NCBI GenBank assembly: GCA_040882225.1
Contig: JBBEBR010000003.1
Span: 62,001-126,000, forward strand
Origin: Gracilimonas sp040882225
GTDB taxonomy: Bacteria > Bacteroidota > Rhodothermia > Balneolales > Balneolaceae
Direction of reading: 5' to 3'
DNA: 64,000 nucleotides
Shown: positions 34,302-44,811 of the stretch, piece after piece
How positions within the stretch are numbered: the first letter of the stretch is position 1
Layout of the letters: each line of letters starts with the position of its first letter
Position numbers and translations under genes: made by a program
The notes under the pieces: generated by a model
The model's input: only the letters and a program-made list of their open reading frames with translations
What the model was told of the DNA's origin: nothing
Databases searched by the model: none

Positions 34302-34952
34302 TTGAACATGAAAACCAATATCTTTTCCCAAACGCAAGAATCTGATGCCAAAACCGAGAACCCGAAGCATTCTGTTTTCGACGATATTCAGGGAATTCTG
34401 ATCGGTTCGTTATTGGCTTCTTTCGGGATTGCTATTTTTACCCACATGAATTTTCTAATTGGGGGAACCGCCGGAATCGCCTTTCTTACGCAATATGCTA
34501 CAGATTTAAGTTTTGGCCCGGTGTTTTTTGTGGTCAATCTTCCCTTTTATTTTTTGGCTTTTAAGAGGCTGGGACTGGAATTCACGATCAAAACTTTTTT
34601 GGCGGTTTTCATGGTTTCCTTTCTCACAGAAACCATTCCATATGTCTTCGAATTTGGCTATATCAATCCGTGGTACGCCAGTATATTTGGTGGTTTTTTG
34701 ATTGGAAGTGGCTTGTTAATGCTGTTCAGGCACAAAGCCAGTTTGGGTGGCCTTAATATCGTCTCCATATTTCTGCAGGAGAATTACAACATCAGTGCGG
34801 GAAAATTTCAGATGGCGGTAGATACGATCATCATATTGGGAGCATTTTTTATTGTGGATTGGAAGGCCATTTTGTTCTCTGTTCTGGCAGCCGTGGCATT
34901 GAATATCATCTTGGCAATCAATCACAAACCGGGGCGCTACCGGATGCTCTGA
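34302..34952 (+). CDS. YitT family membrane protein
   Basis: A 216-residue protein with about five to six transmembrane helices. The family pattern 'LIGSLLASFGIAIFTHMNFLIGGTAGIAFL' is followed by 'GLLMLFRHKASLGGLNIVSIFLQENYNISAGKFQM'. YitT proteins are inner-membrane and of unknown transport function. The 30-residue cytosolic N-terminus is hydrophilic. The stop lies 18 bases from the tail of tamB, which converges. Confidence 0.88.
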   Translation: MNMKTNIFSQTQESDAKTENPKHSVFDDIQGILIGSLLASFGIAIFTHMNFLIGGTAGIAFLTQYATDLSFGPVFFVVNLPFYFLAFKRLGLEFTIKTFLAVFMVSFLTETIPYVFEFGYINPWYASIFGGFLIGSGLLMLFRHKASLGGLNIVSIFLQENYNISAGKFQMAVDTIIILGAFFIVDWKAILFSVLAAVALNIILAINHKPGRYRML

Positions 34953-34970
34953 AACGGAGCCATCCTTTTT

Positions 34971-37900
34971 CTAATATTCGTATTGCCAGCGAATATCAAT
35001 TCCCTGCCGGTTATCGTCGCCCTGGGTTATAATCAGGTCAAGATTTTCTCTGAGGAGATATTCCAGAATGAACAGGGTTTTAGGATTACTGCTGATCTCG
35101 TTTACCACAGAAAAGAACGTACGCCGGTTTAGATACCAGCCGGTTTTAATGGAGGTAACCGCGTCTGATCCTGAGCGAGTATTGTCGATTTGAACTACAT
35201 CGATTCCGAGTTCGCGGGTTGCCAGAGCTTCCACTTCATCCAATAAAACATCAACCAAAAGATCGGTTGGGGATGATCCGCTGCCGCCGCCGCTCAAAAC
35301 CTGCTGCCAGGAATCGAGTGCATAAAATGGACGCCCAAAGAGAGTATAAGCGATAATATCCTGTTGCTCCATCTGAGGTTCACTTTCAAAACGAAACTCC
35401 GGTTCCTGAGCACTTCCTTCAATAATATAATACAGAACAATCGGGCCGCCTTCTTTCTGATTGGTTTGGGGCACATAACTTGTTCGGATGGATAAGTTAG
35501 GATCTTCAACCGGGCCGCTAAAGGTGAAATCAGCTTCTTCTAAATCGAAGCGTTTTCCGAGAGGACGGGCATAACCTCTTTCGCCGGTTAAGGTGCCAAA
35601 AAGCTGGAGATCGCCGGCGGTTTCTTTTTGAGCCTCAAGCTCTCCCGTTAACTCCACTTCCATATCGAGATACCGGCTGTTCCGCACATAAAAATTTCGA
35701 TCAATCTTAAACTGCATATCAATAGCCAGCGAATCATAAGGACTGAATGAAGGTTCTTTTTCCCCTTCAAGTTCGACAGCTTCAACAGAGCGTTCACCAA
35801 AATCCTGAAGATAAATGAACCCGTTTCTCACGGTTAAATTTCCGGAAGCGGTTGGCCGCATTGGAGAGCCCGTAAGCTTGTTTTCGAGATCTATGGTGAG
35901 ATTATAATCGTTAGTATTTGCGAGCTTAAACTGTCGTGCCCTGGTGGAAATATTGAGCTCAACTGGTTGCAAGCCTTCTAAGAAAATAGTGCCATTCGCA
36001 TTCAAGGTACCACCGCCACTTCTCATCGAAAGCTCCTTCAAATTCAGCCCTTCTTCTGTAAAAGTGATTTCAGAATTGATTTTTTGCAGCAAAATATTTG
36101 CGATTGGTACTCTAACTTCCGCTTGCTGTAATCTTATAAAGCCGGCGGGCACTAAATTCTCCATAGTTCCCTCAATATTTACATCAGCATTTAGCACACC
36201 TTTCAGGCGGGTTAAAAATTGCGGATCTAAGAAATCGTTGAACACTGCGATGTTGAAATTTTGGGTATCCAGATCTATTCGTATGCTGTCGGTTTCATCG
36301 GGCGTATTGACCTCGAAGGTGCGGAAATCTACCGAAATAGGTAAATTAGAATGTATGGATGCCGCTTTTTGGCCTTGTGCATGAACTTCAGCTAAAGCGA
36401 GCACGTTTTTTTCTATATGATCATAACTGAATTCAGCAAATGCGGAGTCAATTTTAATGCCGGAAAGTGTGGGGTTATGCAGGTTTAACTTTCCATCAAA
36501 AGCGGGTGTTCCTGCCGTACCGCTTAGCGAACCATTGAAGGTTAACATCCCAGAAGTTTCATCTATATTATATTGCTCTAAAATGTTGCTGAACCTGGAA
36601 AGCTGTAGGGGCTTAATGCTTAAACTTCCTTCAACCGGCTCTTCAAAAAATGAATCGTCAAGAGTGGCGGGATCTTCCAATACAAAAGGAGCATTAAGCG
36701 AACCGATTATTTTCTGTTCACCTGCTATGTTGATGCTTCCATCTGCTAACAACCGTTCGTCGGCGATATTAAACTTCAGGTCAAAAAGGTCTATTTCGGA
36801 ATCAAGATAACTTAACTGGCGGATTTCGAAGGCTCCGTTGGCGGCTAAAAAACCTGGGTTTCTGGTTAGTTCGATTTCCCCTTGCAGAATTCCATCCACA
36901 AAACGCTCACCGAAAACGATCTCCTGAATGATTCCAAAATCGAAATTCTGCCCTTCTACCCAGGCTTCCTGATTAAGTGAGTCGGCCAGGGGAACAGCCA
37001 GTTTCAAAAAGGCGCCACTGTTGGATATTAGGCTTAGCGTGTCGGTGGAAATTGTGCCGGAATTGTAGCTAAGGTGAAAAGGAGATTCCAGGCTTAGTAA
37101 ACGGGCTGGTGTCTGAAACCGAAATACATCCCACCTGATATCGGATTTTAATGTGTTAAGATTGACCGCAAATGTACCCATCTGGCTAATTTCACCCGCA
37201 TCTCTACTCTGAATTTCTATTCTGAAATTTCCATCAACAGAATCGGGAGTCGTTATTCCAACCGAGCTAATGCTGAGATCTTGCAAAGTAACACCTGTAA
37301 TTGTTGGGGCAGCAATATTTACATCCACATCATAATCGTAGGTATCACCTAAACTAAGACGGGTTTCTCCGCTGATTGCATCGGCACGGAACATTTCATC
37401 ATAGTAAATATTCTGTAAGTCTATTAAGCCGTCAAATTCCGGAAATTCATCTCCATTCTGGCGGATTTTCCCCCGGATGGGCCCTTCTGCATGCACACGT
37501 TCCGCGCTTAAAAGTTCAGCAATTGGTTGCAGGTCTTTTAACAACAAATCAATATTTAGCTCATCGTTGGGATCAATTCCATCCACCATTTTTTTTCGGG
37601 CAGAAAAAGATCCTTCCATAATCTGACTTTCGATTTCACCTTCTGGGATTTCAAGGATTTCATTATCCAGAAGCACATTAAAAGCCAGTAAATCAAAAGG
37701 CGTGCCGTTTACATAACTGGAATCGATCCGAAAGTTGCCCTCCATTTCAATTTCTTCCATATCAAAAGAAGAGCCGTGGCCTTCGGCAGTTAGGTTCAGG
37801 GAAGTTGTGAAATCTTCGAATCCAGCAAGTTCAGAAACATTAAATCCCCTTGAAGAAACCCAAAAATCATAAGAGGGATGATCTTCCATGAGACCAGCGA

Positions 37901-39509
37901 TTCCTGCATTAAAGGCTATGTTGTTTTTGATGAGGCGGATTCCGCCATTTACTTTCAACGAGTCGGAAGTGATACTGCCTGAGACATCAATATCGGTGAA
38001 CTTTTGGCCGGCAACAAAGTTGGTGTCGGCTGTAAAATTTATAGAATGATTGGGATTGTACAGCCGCATGGGGATGGTTTTTGTTCTGTACACAGGCCGT
38101 TGTTGCAACGAGAATTCCCATGGATTCTGAGCCAATTCAAATCCTGTTCCCTTGATAAAACCATTGAGTGAAACTTTTCCATCTAATTCCGAATTTTGAG
38201 CCCACCAGGCAGGGTTAATGCTGTCTACTCCAAAACTTATCCGCCAGCGGGGGTTTTCGGAAAATACGTTTGATGCCGTGGGATATAGGAAAATTTCCTC
38301 ATTGCCATCTTTTAATTGCACGGTAGCTTCAACATTGCCATTCCTAAATGTTCCACTCCCGAAAAATTGCTGGAAATTATAATTCTCATAACGAATTTGA
38401 TTGGTACTAAACCCCCAGGTAAGATTTGCGTTTTCGTATTCTGAAGTTAAGGTTCCTTCAAGTGAAGCCTGAAATTCTCCGATGTCAGCATCTACGGAAT
38501 CGTTGGTGAAATATCCCGCATCCAGATTTTGAACTGAGAATCCCATTTTTTTAATTACGGGTTCTTCCTGTACAGATAAACTGGTGGTTAACAACAGATC
38601 ATCAAATCCCTTGCCTTCCATGTTTATAGTGATGTTTAAAGCGGCTAAACTTCCTGAAGCTTCAATAGTGATTTGGAAGGTTTCGTTTGGTAACTCTTGG
38701 TCGAGATAAGGTTGAATATCGGCCAGGGAAAATGGCGTTGCTTTTGCACTGGCAGAAATCGTGGAGTCTTCAAGGTCGGTTTGAACTTGAGCCCTCAAGG
38801 CAGACCGGCCTGTTTCTATAATTAACTCCAGAAGAGTGACTTCATCATCCTCAAAAGATCCTGCGGTTGTTACAGCAATGGGTTCTGGAAGCCGGCCTTC
38901 CCGCAAATAAAAAGAAAGCGAAGAAAGAGCCGCGTGAAATTCTTCTGCCATTCCGAAAGAAGCATCTGCATTCAGGTTGGTGAGTTGCAGGGTGGAGTCG
39001 GGGAGATAGGCGGGGGAAAATATCGAAACGGAACTGTTTCTCAGCTGGAAATTCTCTACCTCAAAGCCAAAAGTGGATTCTTCTGCAGTTGTGTCTTCAG
39101 GACTTTCTTTGAGAATATTTTGCACATTGAACTGTTGATCTTCTTCTTCCTCAATATTTGCATGAAATCCCGAAAGAAGCACTTCATTCACCGTAAATGA
39201 GCCGGACAGAAAACTCCACACATTATAACTTACGTTTAGCGTATCTATCTGCAAAAGAGTGTCTTGCTGAATTAATGAGATGTTGGTGGCGGTTATTTCC
39301 TTCCAAAGATCACCCCGAATGTTTTCTATGGAAAGCGTGCCGTTTATACTTTCATTCGCCATAGATACCGCTTTATTCTTAGCAAAGTTGTTTACAAAAT
39401 CTGTTTTCAGGGAAAGGCGAAGCACCGCAACCAATACGATTATAGCGAGCAGAAACCAGCCTATAAATTTTAAGATGCGAAGTGCGATATGTGATTTTTC
39501 AATTGTCAT
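34971..39509 (-). CDS. tamB: TamB-like translocation and assembly module protein
   Basis: A 1512-residue protein. The N-terminal anchor ('ILKFIGWFLLAIIVLVAVLRLSL') is followed by a very long run of beta-strand repeats, which in this family form a taco-shaped lipid-binding groove across the periplasm. The C-terminal 450 residues are the DUF490/TamB domain ('GTLTGERGYARPLGKRFDLEEADFTFSGPVEDP'). TamB bridges the inner membrane to an Omp85 protein and helps outer-membrane biogenesis, possibly lipid transport. The start abuts the stop of the Omp85 gene with no gap, so the two form an operon. The length is typical of Bacteroidota TamB. Confidence 0.93.
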   Translation of the reverse strand: MTIEKSHIALRILKFIGWFLLAIIVLVAVLRLSLKTDFVNNFAKNKAVSMANESINGTLSIENIRGDLWKEITATNISLIQQDTLLQIDTLNVSYNVWSFLSGSFTVNEVLLSGFHANIEEEEDQQFNVQNILKESPEDTTAEESTFGFEVENFQLRNSSVSIFSPAYLPDSTLQLTNLNADASFGMAEEFHAALSSLSFYLREGRLPEPIAVTTAGSFEDDEVTLLELIIETGRSALRAQVQTDLEDSTISASAKATPFSLADIQPYLDQELPNETFQITIEASGSLAALNITINMEGKGFDDLLLTTSLSVQEEPVIKKMGFSVQNLDAGYFTNDSVDADIGEFQASLEGTLTSEYENANLTWGFSTNQIRYENYNFQQFFGSGTFRNGNVEATVQLKDGNEEIFLYPTASNVFSENPRWRISFGVDSINPAWWAQNSELDGKVSLNGFIKGTGFELAQNPWEFSLQQRPVYRTKTIPMRLYNPNHSINFTADTNFVAGQKFTDIDVSGSITSDSLKVNGGIRLIKNNIAFNAGIAGLMEDHPSYDFWVSSRGFNVSELAGFEDFTTSLNLTAEGHGSSFDMEEIEMEGNFRIDSSYVNGTPFDLLAFNVLLDNEILEIPEGEIESQIMEGSFSARKKMVDGIDPNDELNIDLLLKDLQPIAELLSAERVHAEGPIRGKIRQNGDEFPEFDGLIDLQNIYYDEMFRADAISGETRLSLGDTYDYDVDVNIAAPTITGVTLQDLSISSVGITTPDSVDGNFRIEIQSRDAGEISQMGTFAVNLNTLKSDIRWDVFRFQTPARLLSLESPFHLSYNSGTISTDTLSLISNSGAFLKLAVPLADSLNQEAWVEGQNFDFGIIQEIVFGERFVDGILQGEIELTRNPGFLAANGAFEIRQLSYLDSEIDLFDLKFNIADERLLADGSINIAGEQKIIGSLNAPFVLEDPATLDDSFFEEPVEGSLSIKPLQLSRFSNILEQYNIDETSGMLTFNGSLSGTAGTPAFDGKLNLHNPTLSGIKIDSAFAEFSYDHIEKNVLALAEVHAQGQKAASIHSNLPISVDFRTFEVNTPDETDSIRIDLDTQNFNIAVFNDFLDPQFLTRLKGVLNADVNIEGTMENLVPAGFIRLQQAEVRVPIANILLQKINSEITFTEEGLNLKELSMRSGGGTLNANGTIFLEGLQPVELNISTRARQFKLANTNDYNLTIDLENKLTGSPMRPTASGNLTVRNGFIYLQDFGERSVEAVELEGEKEPSFSPYDSLAIDMQFKIDRNFYVRNSRYLDMEVELTGELEAQKETAGDLQLFGTLTGERGYARPLGKRFDLEEADFTFSGPVEDPNLSIRTSYVPQTNQKEGGPIVLYYIIEGSAQEPEFRFESEPQMEQQDIIAYTLFGRPFYALDSWQQVLSGGGSGSSPTDLLVDVLLDEVEALATRELGIDVVQIDNTRSGSDAVTSIKTGWYLNRRTFFSVVNEISSNPKTLFILEYLLRENLDLIITQGDDNRQGIDIRWQYEY

Positions 39510-41462
39510 CTAAAATGCTTGCCCAATACTAAAATGCAATCCCCACCGATCCCAGGCACTCCCATAATTTTGCCCGTTATAAATGCGAAGATCTTCATCG
39601 GTGGGATTTAACTTATAAGCTAAATCTACTCTTATAGGTCCAAGCGGGGACTGATAACGGATGCCACCGCCAATTCCATACTGGATATTGTTTTGTATGG
39701 TGTCAATTTTTCTCCACACTTGTCCGCCATCCAGAAAGGTGGCAATCCCAAGCCTTCTGATAATATGATTTAGCTGAAACCGTAATTCGGCGTTGAAACT
39801 AAAAGTTGCTCTTCCGCCGGTTGGTACGAAATGATCGAACTCGCCCTCCTCAAATATAGGCCGCTTTGGCCCTAATTCAAGACGGTTCCATCCCCGGACG
39901 GAATTTGTGCCTCCGTTATATACCCGGATATCGGCAGGCAGGGAATCTTGCTTTACAAAGTAAATCGCACTTAAATTTACACGTTTCGCGAAAATGATAT
40001 TGTCGGTTAGGGGAGAATATTTCCGAATATCTATTCCCGCCTTTTGGAAGCTGTAAGTAGCCTGTCCGAACAATCCAGAAAGCTCTAAGTTTGGCTGTGC
40101 AGTAAAACCCCGCCTTCCTTCTCTCATATTACTGTTTGCGTAATATCCGCTGAAATTCAGCGATGACACATTATAGGATAAGATACTGTCGGGTAACTCG
40201 GTTTGTGAGCTTTGAGTTAACTCATTATTCAGAGAAAATTCATGAGAAATAGAACCCGTTATTCTTTGACTGTACTGATAAACAAAACTGTTGGTTATTC
40301 CGCCTCGCACAATTTCATAAGATGGTTCCAGTTTGTGCTGTACGAAAGGGGAGAGGATAATTGAACTTTTGGTATTAAACAGGTAGGGAAAAAGATAATC
40401 GGCACCCAGACGTTGCTCAATAGCGGAAGCATTTCCCGAAATACTGAAACGCTCGCCTTTTCCGCGAACGTTTCGATGCGCCCAGCTTGCCTGCCCCCGG
40501 AAAAGCTTGTAGGAATCACCCCACCCATCGATTCGGGTGAGGTTCCCAACGCCAAATTTTAACTGCACTTCCCGTAATGGTGTCTCTTTTACCCTTATCA
40601 AGATGTTAAGTGTGGTATCAATTTCTTGTTCGGGAATGGAGACTATCGCAAAGCGTAACAAATGATGATTAAAGACTTCGCGCTGGGCATCTCTGAGGTC
40701 TGCTTCGCTGTATAATTCGCCTTTCTGTATACCTGTTTCACGAACTATATATTTCTTTGCGAGGGTAGATTCCCCTTCAACAATCACCGAATCAAAACGG
40801 GTGCGCGGCCCGGGGTAATTGATGATGTCCACTTCCGCAGTTTTTTTTGCGGTATCTACCGATGCGCTTATTTCAGTACTGGCATAAGCATAACCTAAAT
40901 GCTTTAGTGCGTCCACGATATTACCAATCGCCTCCTGCCGAACAATTGGCTGGTACCTTTGATTTTCTCTGTAGGGAAGCTGCCGCATAACGCGGGTGAA
41001 ATTTTCATCGTTGCTAACCACAATACTGTCTTTTTTGGAGGCAACTATCCGATTTCTTACACTTGTAATCCGAATAGGGGCGTTCTCGACAATCTCAAAA
41101 ATAACAGCTTTTCTCCATTCTTTGTTTTGATCTACAATGCGGTAATTAACAGTCACGTCATTGAATCCCCGGCGCTGGTAAAAGCGTTCAATTCGGATGA
41201 CGTCTCTCCTGATCTCATTTTCATTGATATTGATTCCCACTCTCTTCCAGAATTTGAGCTTGTTCAATAAAGAGGGCGCTTCATTTGAAATCACATTTTT
41301 GATAACCATATCTTCAAAGGTGACGTTGCCTTCAACCCGCACATTCCAAACACGATTATCTTCGTCTTGGCTGAATTGAGCAAATGCAGGATTACTTACC
41401 ATACATATGGCAAAGAGTAAGTGGAGAAATCGGGCGATTTTTCTAAAATTTATAACAGCCAA
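39510..41462 (-). CDS. tamA: TamA-like Omp85 outer-membrane protein
   Basis: A 650-residue protein with a signal peptide ending 'ICMVSNPAFAQ'. POTRA-type repeats follow ('VRVEGNVTFEDMVIKNVIS', 'IDFYQRRGFNDVTVNYRIV'-like segments, 'GPRTRFDSVIVEGESTLAKKYIVRET'), and then a C-terminal barrel with 'LRFQLNHIIRRLGIATFLDGGQVW' and 'GIRYQSPLGPIRVDLAYKL' as the typical Omp85 final strands, ending in Phe. It inserts or assembles outer-membrane proteins or lipids together with the TamB encoded directly downstream. It is not BamA itself: the POTRA part is shorter and the tamB neighbour is diagnostic. Confidence 0.9.
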   Translation of the reverse strand: MAVINFRKIARFLHLLFAICMVSNPAFAQFSQDEDNRVWNVRVEGNVTFEDMVIKNVISNEAPSLLNKLKFWKRVGININENEIRRDVIRIERFYQRRGFNDVTVNYRIVDQNKEWRKAVIFEIVENAPIRITSVRNRIVASKKDSIVVSNDENFTRVMRQLPYRENQRYQPIVRQEAIGNIVDALKHLGYAYASTEISASVDTAKKTAEVDIINYPGPRTRFDSVIVEGESTLAKKYIVRETGIQKGELYSEADLRDAQREVFNHHLLRFAIVSIPEQEIDTTLNILIRVKETPLREVQLKFGVGNLTRIDGWGDSYKLFRGQASWAHRNVRGKGERFSISGNASAIEQRLGADYLFPYLFNTKSSIILSPFVQHKLEPSYEIVRGGITNSFVYQYSQRITGSISHEFSLNNELTQSSQTELPDSILSYNVSSLNFSGYYANSNMREGRRGFTAQPNLELSGLFGQATYSFQKAGIDIRKYSPLTDNIIFAKRVNLSAIYFVKQDSLPADIRVYNGGTNSVRGWNRLELGPKRPIFEEGEFDHFVPTGGRATFSFNAELRFQLNHIIRRLGIATFLDGGQVWRKIDTIQNNIQYGIGGGIRYQSPLGPIRVDLAYKLNPTDEDLRIYNGQNYGSAWDRWGLHFSIGQAF

Positions 41463-41560
41463 GTGTGTATTTTATGATTTAAGATACAAGTATAGGTGTT
41501 TGTCTACTTGATTAAAATTCGTGTAGGTTTTTTCTAAAGCTAAAAAAGAACAACCCCAAT

Positions 41561-42838
41561 ATGTATATGGATTCTAAGATGTATAAGTATTTATTATTGT
41601 TTCTGGTTCCTCTGTTATTTTTTTCATGCAAAAGTACAGAAGAATTTACAGGCTTTTCTTACGATCCTGAGGGCGTTACTAACACCGTGGATAAAACCAT
41701 ATATCCGCAATCGCGGCGAATAATTGGTGTAGATTCTCCAAAAGTTTGGGTTAGCAATGAATTTGAGGGTGCTCGTATTAACGATTTTTACATGATAAAT
41801 GATTCCACTTTCGAGGTGCTCATTGCTCCGGAGAATGCCCCCATAAATAATAGCCCCTGGTACGCTTTTAGTATGTGGAGTGATGCCGCCCGAATGGCTG
41901 ATATCCAGTTCAGGTATAATGACGCCCGCCACCGTTACATCCCTAAAATCAGCCAAAAAGATAGCACTGGCGAATGGATTTATAAAGAAGAAGGCGTTGT
42001 AGAAATGGACAGCACAAGCAGAATGGCAACGCTATCGGTTCAGCTAACTAAAGATCCGATTCTGATAAGTTCTCACCCGCTTTTTACCACTTCTGGTTTT
42101 AAGGCCTCACTGGAAGAACGGAATATTATTGGCCGCGAATTTGTACGAACTACTCAAGCGGGAACATCGAAACTCGGCCGACCGATTTGGGAACTGGAAA
42201 TAAGCGATGTACCCGACAATGAAACCGCTCCGGTTTTGGTGATTTTGAGCCGGCAACATCCCCCGGAGGTATCTGGTTATTTAGCTTCCTTATTTTTTCT
42301 GGAAGAAATAACCTCAAATAGCGAATTGGCTAAAAAATTCAGAAATACGTTTGTGGTGAAGGCTTTCCCGATGATTAACCCGGATGGCGTTGATGAAGGC
42401 CACTGGCGGCATAACGCGGGCGGAATCGATTTGAATCGTGATTGGGAGAAATTCAATCAACCCGAAACAAAAGTGGTAAGAGATGCTTTATTGCCTTTAA
42501 AAGAGGACACGACAAGGCAGGTTTTCTACGGAATCGATTTCCATTCAACCAACGAAAATATCTTTTATCCTATTGATGAAGAAGTGGAAACTACCCCGGA
42601 TAATTTCACCCAAAAATGGGCTGAGCAAATTATTGAAGACAATCCGCAGACAGAGTTTGCCATCGAGGAATTTGATACTTCTTCACCGATTTCAAAAAAC
42701 TGGTTGTACAAGACTTTCGGTGCAGACGCCATTACGTATGAAGTGGAAGATGAAGCGGATGAAGCGATTCTTGAGGAAGTTTCGCGTTCGGCGGCTCGTT
42801 CGCTTATGCGCCTTCTCTTAGATGAATGGAATCAATAA
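41561..42838 (+). CDS. M14 family zinc carboxypeptidase lipoprotein
   Basis: Up to 425 residues. The real start may be the ATG at 41579, which gives the cleaner lipoprotein signal 'MYKYLLLFLVPLLFFSC'. The catalytic domain has the first zinc pair in 'SRQHPPEVSGYLAS' (H233, E236), then 'MINPDGVDEGHWRHNAGGIDLNRDW', the third ligand in 'GIDFHSTNENIF' (H328) and a Glu near 395 ('AITYEVEDEADE') as general base. About 180 N-terminal residues form a beta-rich domain seen in cytosolic-carboxypeptidase-like (M14 subfamily D) proteins. It is probably anchored in the outer membrane and trims peptides. Confidence 0.88.
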   Translation: MYMDSKMYKYLLLFLVPLLFFSCKSTEEFTGFSYDPEGVTNTVDKTIYPQSRRIIGVDSPKVWVSNEFEGARINDFYMINDSTFEVLIAPENAPINNSPWYAFSMWSDAARMADIQFRYNDARHRYIPKISQKDSTGEWIYKEEGVVEMDSTSRMATLSVQLTKDPILISSHPLFTTSGFKASLEERNIIGREFVRTTQAGTSKLGRPIWELEISDVPDNETAPVLVILSRQHPPEVSGYLASLFFLEEITSNSELAKKFRNTFVVKAFPMINPDGVDEGHWRHNAGGIDLNRDWEKFNQPETKVVRDALLPLKEDTTRQVFYGIDFHSTNENIFYPIDEEVETTPDNFTQKWAEQIIEDNPQTEFAIEEFDTSSPISKNWLYKTFGADAITYEVEDEADEAILEEVSRSAARSLMRLLLDEWNQ

Positions 42839-42872
42839 TAAATACACTGAACGAACTTAATTCTGGCTTTTT

Positions 42873-43781
42873 ATGAGCGACCACCATCACCACAATTTTA
42901 GCGATTCTTCCATCGGGAAATTATGGATATCTATAATTTTGAATCTCATCATCACAGTAGCTGAAGTTGTTGGTGGGCTTCTTTCAAACAGCCTCGCTTT
43001 GCTCTCGGATGCCGTGCATAATTTGAGCGATACCGTTTCTCTGGCCGTAACTCTGGTGGCAAAAAAGATTTCGAGAAAAGGTGTTAATGCCGACAAAACT
43101 TTCGGCTACAAAAGAGCGGAAATTATTGGCGCTTTTATCAATTTGGTTACGCTGGTTCTTATAGCTTTATTTTTGTTGAAGGAAGGAGTTGAGCGGTTTC
43201 TCGATCCCCAGCCCATCGATGGATTCACCATGTTCTGGGTAGCCATTGTCGGGTTGATTGGGAATCTTGTTACCGCCGCTTTGCTCTACAAAGATTCCAA
43301 AACGAACCTGAATATGCGCAGTGCTTTCATCCACATTTTGTCGGATGGCCTTTCTTCTGTTGGGGTGATTATTGGCGGTTGGCTGGTATTGAAATACGAG
43401 TGGTATATTGTTGACCCGATTCTTACGATGGTGATTGGTGCTTATATTTTGTGGCACTCGTACCATATGCTGCGAGAAACCATCAACATTCTTATGGAGT
43501 CTACTCCCGATAATATTGATATTGACGAGTTAACTTCCACCATGAAATCGGTGGCTGAAGTTTGTGGTGCGCATCATGTGCATGTGTGGCAGTTGGATGA
43601 ACAAAATATTTTACTTGAGAGCCACATTGTGATTGAAAAGCAGGATTTGGAAAAAATGGAATCCATTAAAACAGAAATAAAAAAACTGTTGCACGACAAA
43701 TTCGGCATCCATCACAGCACGCTTGAGTTTGAGTTTGAACCCTGTGCTGATCACAAACATGAAATTGTGCATCAACACTGA
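42873..43781 (+). CDS. Cation diffusion facilitator (Zn2+/Co2+/Cd2+ exporter)
   Basis: A 302-residue CDF protein with six transmembrane helices. It has a His-rich N-terminus ('MSDHHHHNF'), the site-A residues in 'LLSDAVHNLSD' (TM2) and 'FIHILSDGLSSVGV' (TM5), and a C-terminal cytosolic domain with metal-binding His ('CGAHHVHVWQLDEQNILLESHIVI', 'DKFGIHHSTLEFE', 'DHKHEIVHQH'). It exchanges cytosolic metal for protons. The HD-HD site favours zinc. It is followed after 18 bases by the DUF457 gene, so an operon is likely. Confidence 0.92.
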   Translation: MSDHHHHNFSDSSIGKLWISIILNLIITVAEVVGGLLSNSLALLSDAVHNLSDTVSLAVTLVAKKISRKGVNADKTFGYKRAEIIGAFINLVTLVLIALFLLKEGVERFLDPQPIDGFTMFWVAIVGLIGNLVTAALLYKDSKTNLNMRSAFIHILSDGLSSVGVIIGGWLVLKYEWYIVDPILTMVIGAYILWHSYHMLRETINILMESTPDNIDIDELTSTMKSVAEVCGAHHVHVWQLDEQNILLESHIVIEKQDLEKMESIKTEIKKLLHDKFGIHHSTLEFEFEPCADHKHEIVHQH

Positions 43782-43799
43782 TTTATCTTTTGAAGAAAA

Positions 43800-44810
43800 A
43801 TGGATCCAGTTACACATGGATTAATCGGGGCAACCGCAGCTCAATCTTTTGCTGAAGAAAAGAAACTCCGTCCCGCCGCTTTCACAGGTTTTGTCGCCGC
43901 CACTATTGCCGATCTCGACATTTTTATTCACAGCGCAAACGATCCCTTACTCAACATCGAGATACACCGGCAGTTTACACACTCCTTTGTTTTTATACCG
44001 CTTGGCGGACTGATTGCCACCCTTCTTGTTTGGTGGTTTGTGAGGCACCGGCTTACCATCAAGCAGATTTACGCGTTTAGTCTAATCGGTTACGCTACCA
44101 GTGGAATTACCGATTCTCTCACCAGTTATGGTACTCAGTTATTTTGGCCTTTTTGGGATGAACGTTTTGCGTTCAACCTGATATCCGTTTTCGATCCTCT
44201 TTTTTCTGCGGGAATTTTGATTGCCGTATTTTTGGGACTTATTTACATGAAAAAGAAGTATATCAGCTTTGGCTGGATTTGGATTATCGCCTATCTGTTT
44301 CTTTGTTTTGTGCAACAAAACCGGGCAGAATCAGCGGTTTCTGGCGTGATTTCGGAAAGAAATCATACCGTGGAGAAAATTGTGATAAAGCCAACTTTGG
44401 GAAATCAGCTGCTTTGGAGTGCCCGGTATATTGCCGGAGACAGTGTGTACGCGGTGGGAATAAGAGCGGGAATTTTTGGGGGAATCAAAATTTACGAAGG
44501 GGAGTCGCAACAAATTTTGAATTGGAGAAAAGAATATTCTGCTTACGAAAAAACAACGCTCTACAACGACATTCAGCGATTTTCTAAACTATCGAAAGGT
44601 TTTTTGATTCACCATACCACAGAAAAAAACATAATTGGTGATGCTCGTTACGCGATGCTGCCCACTTCTATGAAACCGCTTTGGGGAATTGAAGCCGATA
44701 CATCACAGCCGCAAAAACACGTAGAGTTCCTGAACTTTCGGGATGCGGGAGAAGAAGTCAGGAGCGAATTTTTGGAGATGCTGAAGGGAAATCATCCGAA
44801 ACCGGATTAA
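43800..44810 (+). CDS. DUF457/YdjM-like membrane-bound metal-dependent hydrolase
   Basis: A 336-residue protein. The first half has the family start 'MDPVTHGLIGATAAQSFA', the metal-site words 'ATIADLDIF' and 'HRQFTHSFVFIPL', and four to five transmembrane helices. The C-terminal 170 residues are soluble. These inner-membrane proteins are annotated as metal-dependent hydrolases on the basis of conserved His/Asp, with no proven substrate. A TTTGAAGAAAAA leader precedes the ATG. It is tail-to-tail with the haem lipoprotein gene after one base. Confidence 0.88.
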   Translation: MDPVTHGLIGATAAQSFAEEKKLRPAAFTGFVAATIADLDIFIHSANDPLLNIEIHRQFTHSFVFIPLGGLIATLLVWWFVRHRLTIKQIYAFSLIGYATSGITDSLTSYGTQLFWPFWDERFAFNLISVFDPLFSAGILIAVFLGLIYMKKKYISFGWIWIIAYLFLCFVQQNRAESAVSGVISERNHTVEKIVIKPTLGNQLLWSARYIAGDSVYAVGIRAGIFGGIKIYEGESQQILNWRKEYSAYEKTTLYNDIQRFSKLSKGFLIHHTTEKNIIGDARYAMLPTSMKPLWGIEADTSQPQKHVEFLNFRDAGEEVRSEFLEMLKGNHPKPD

Positions 44811-44811
44811 C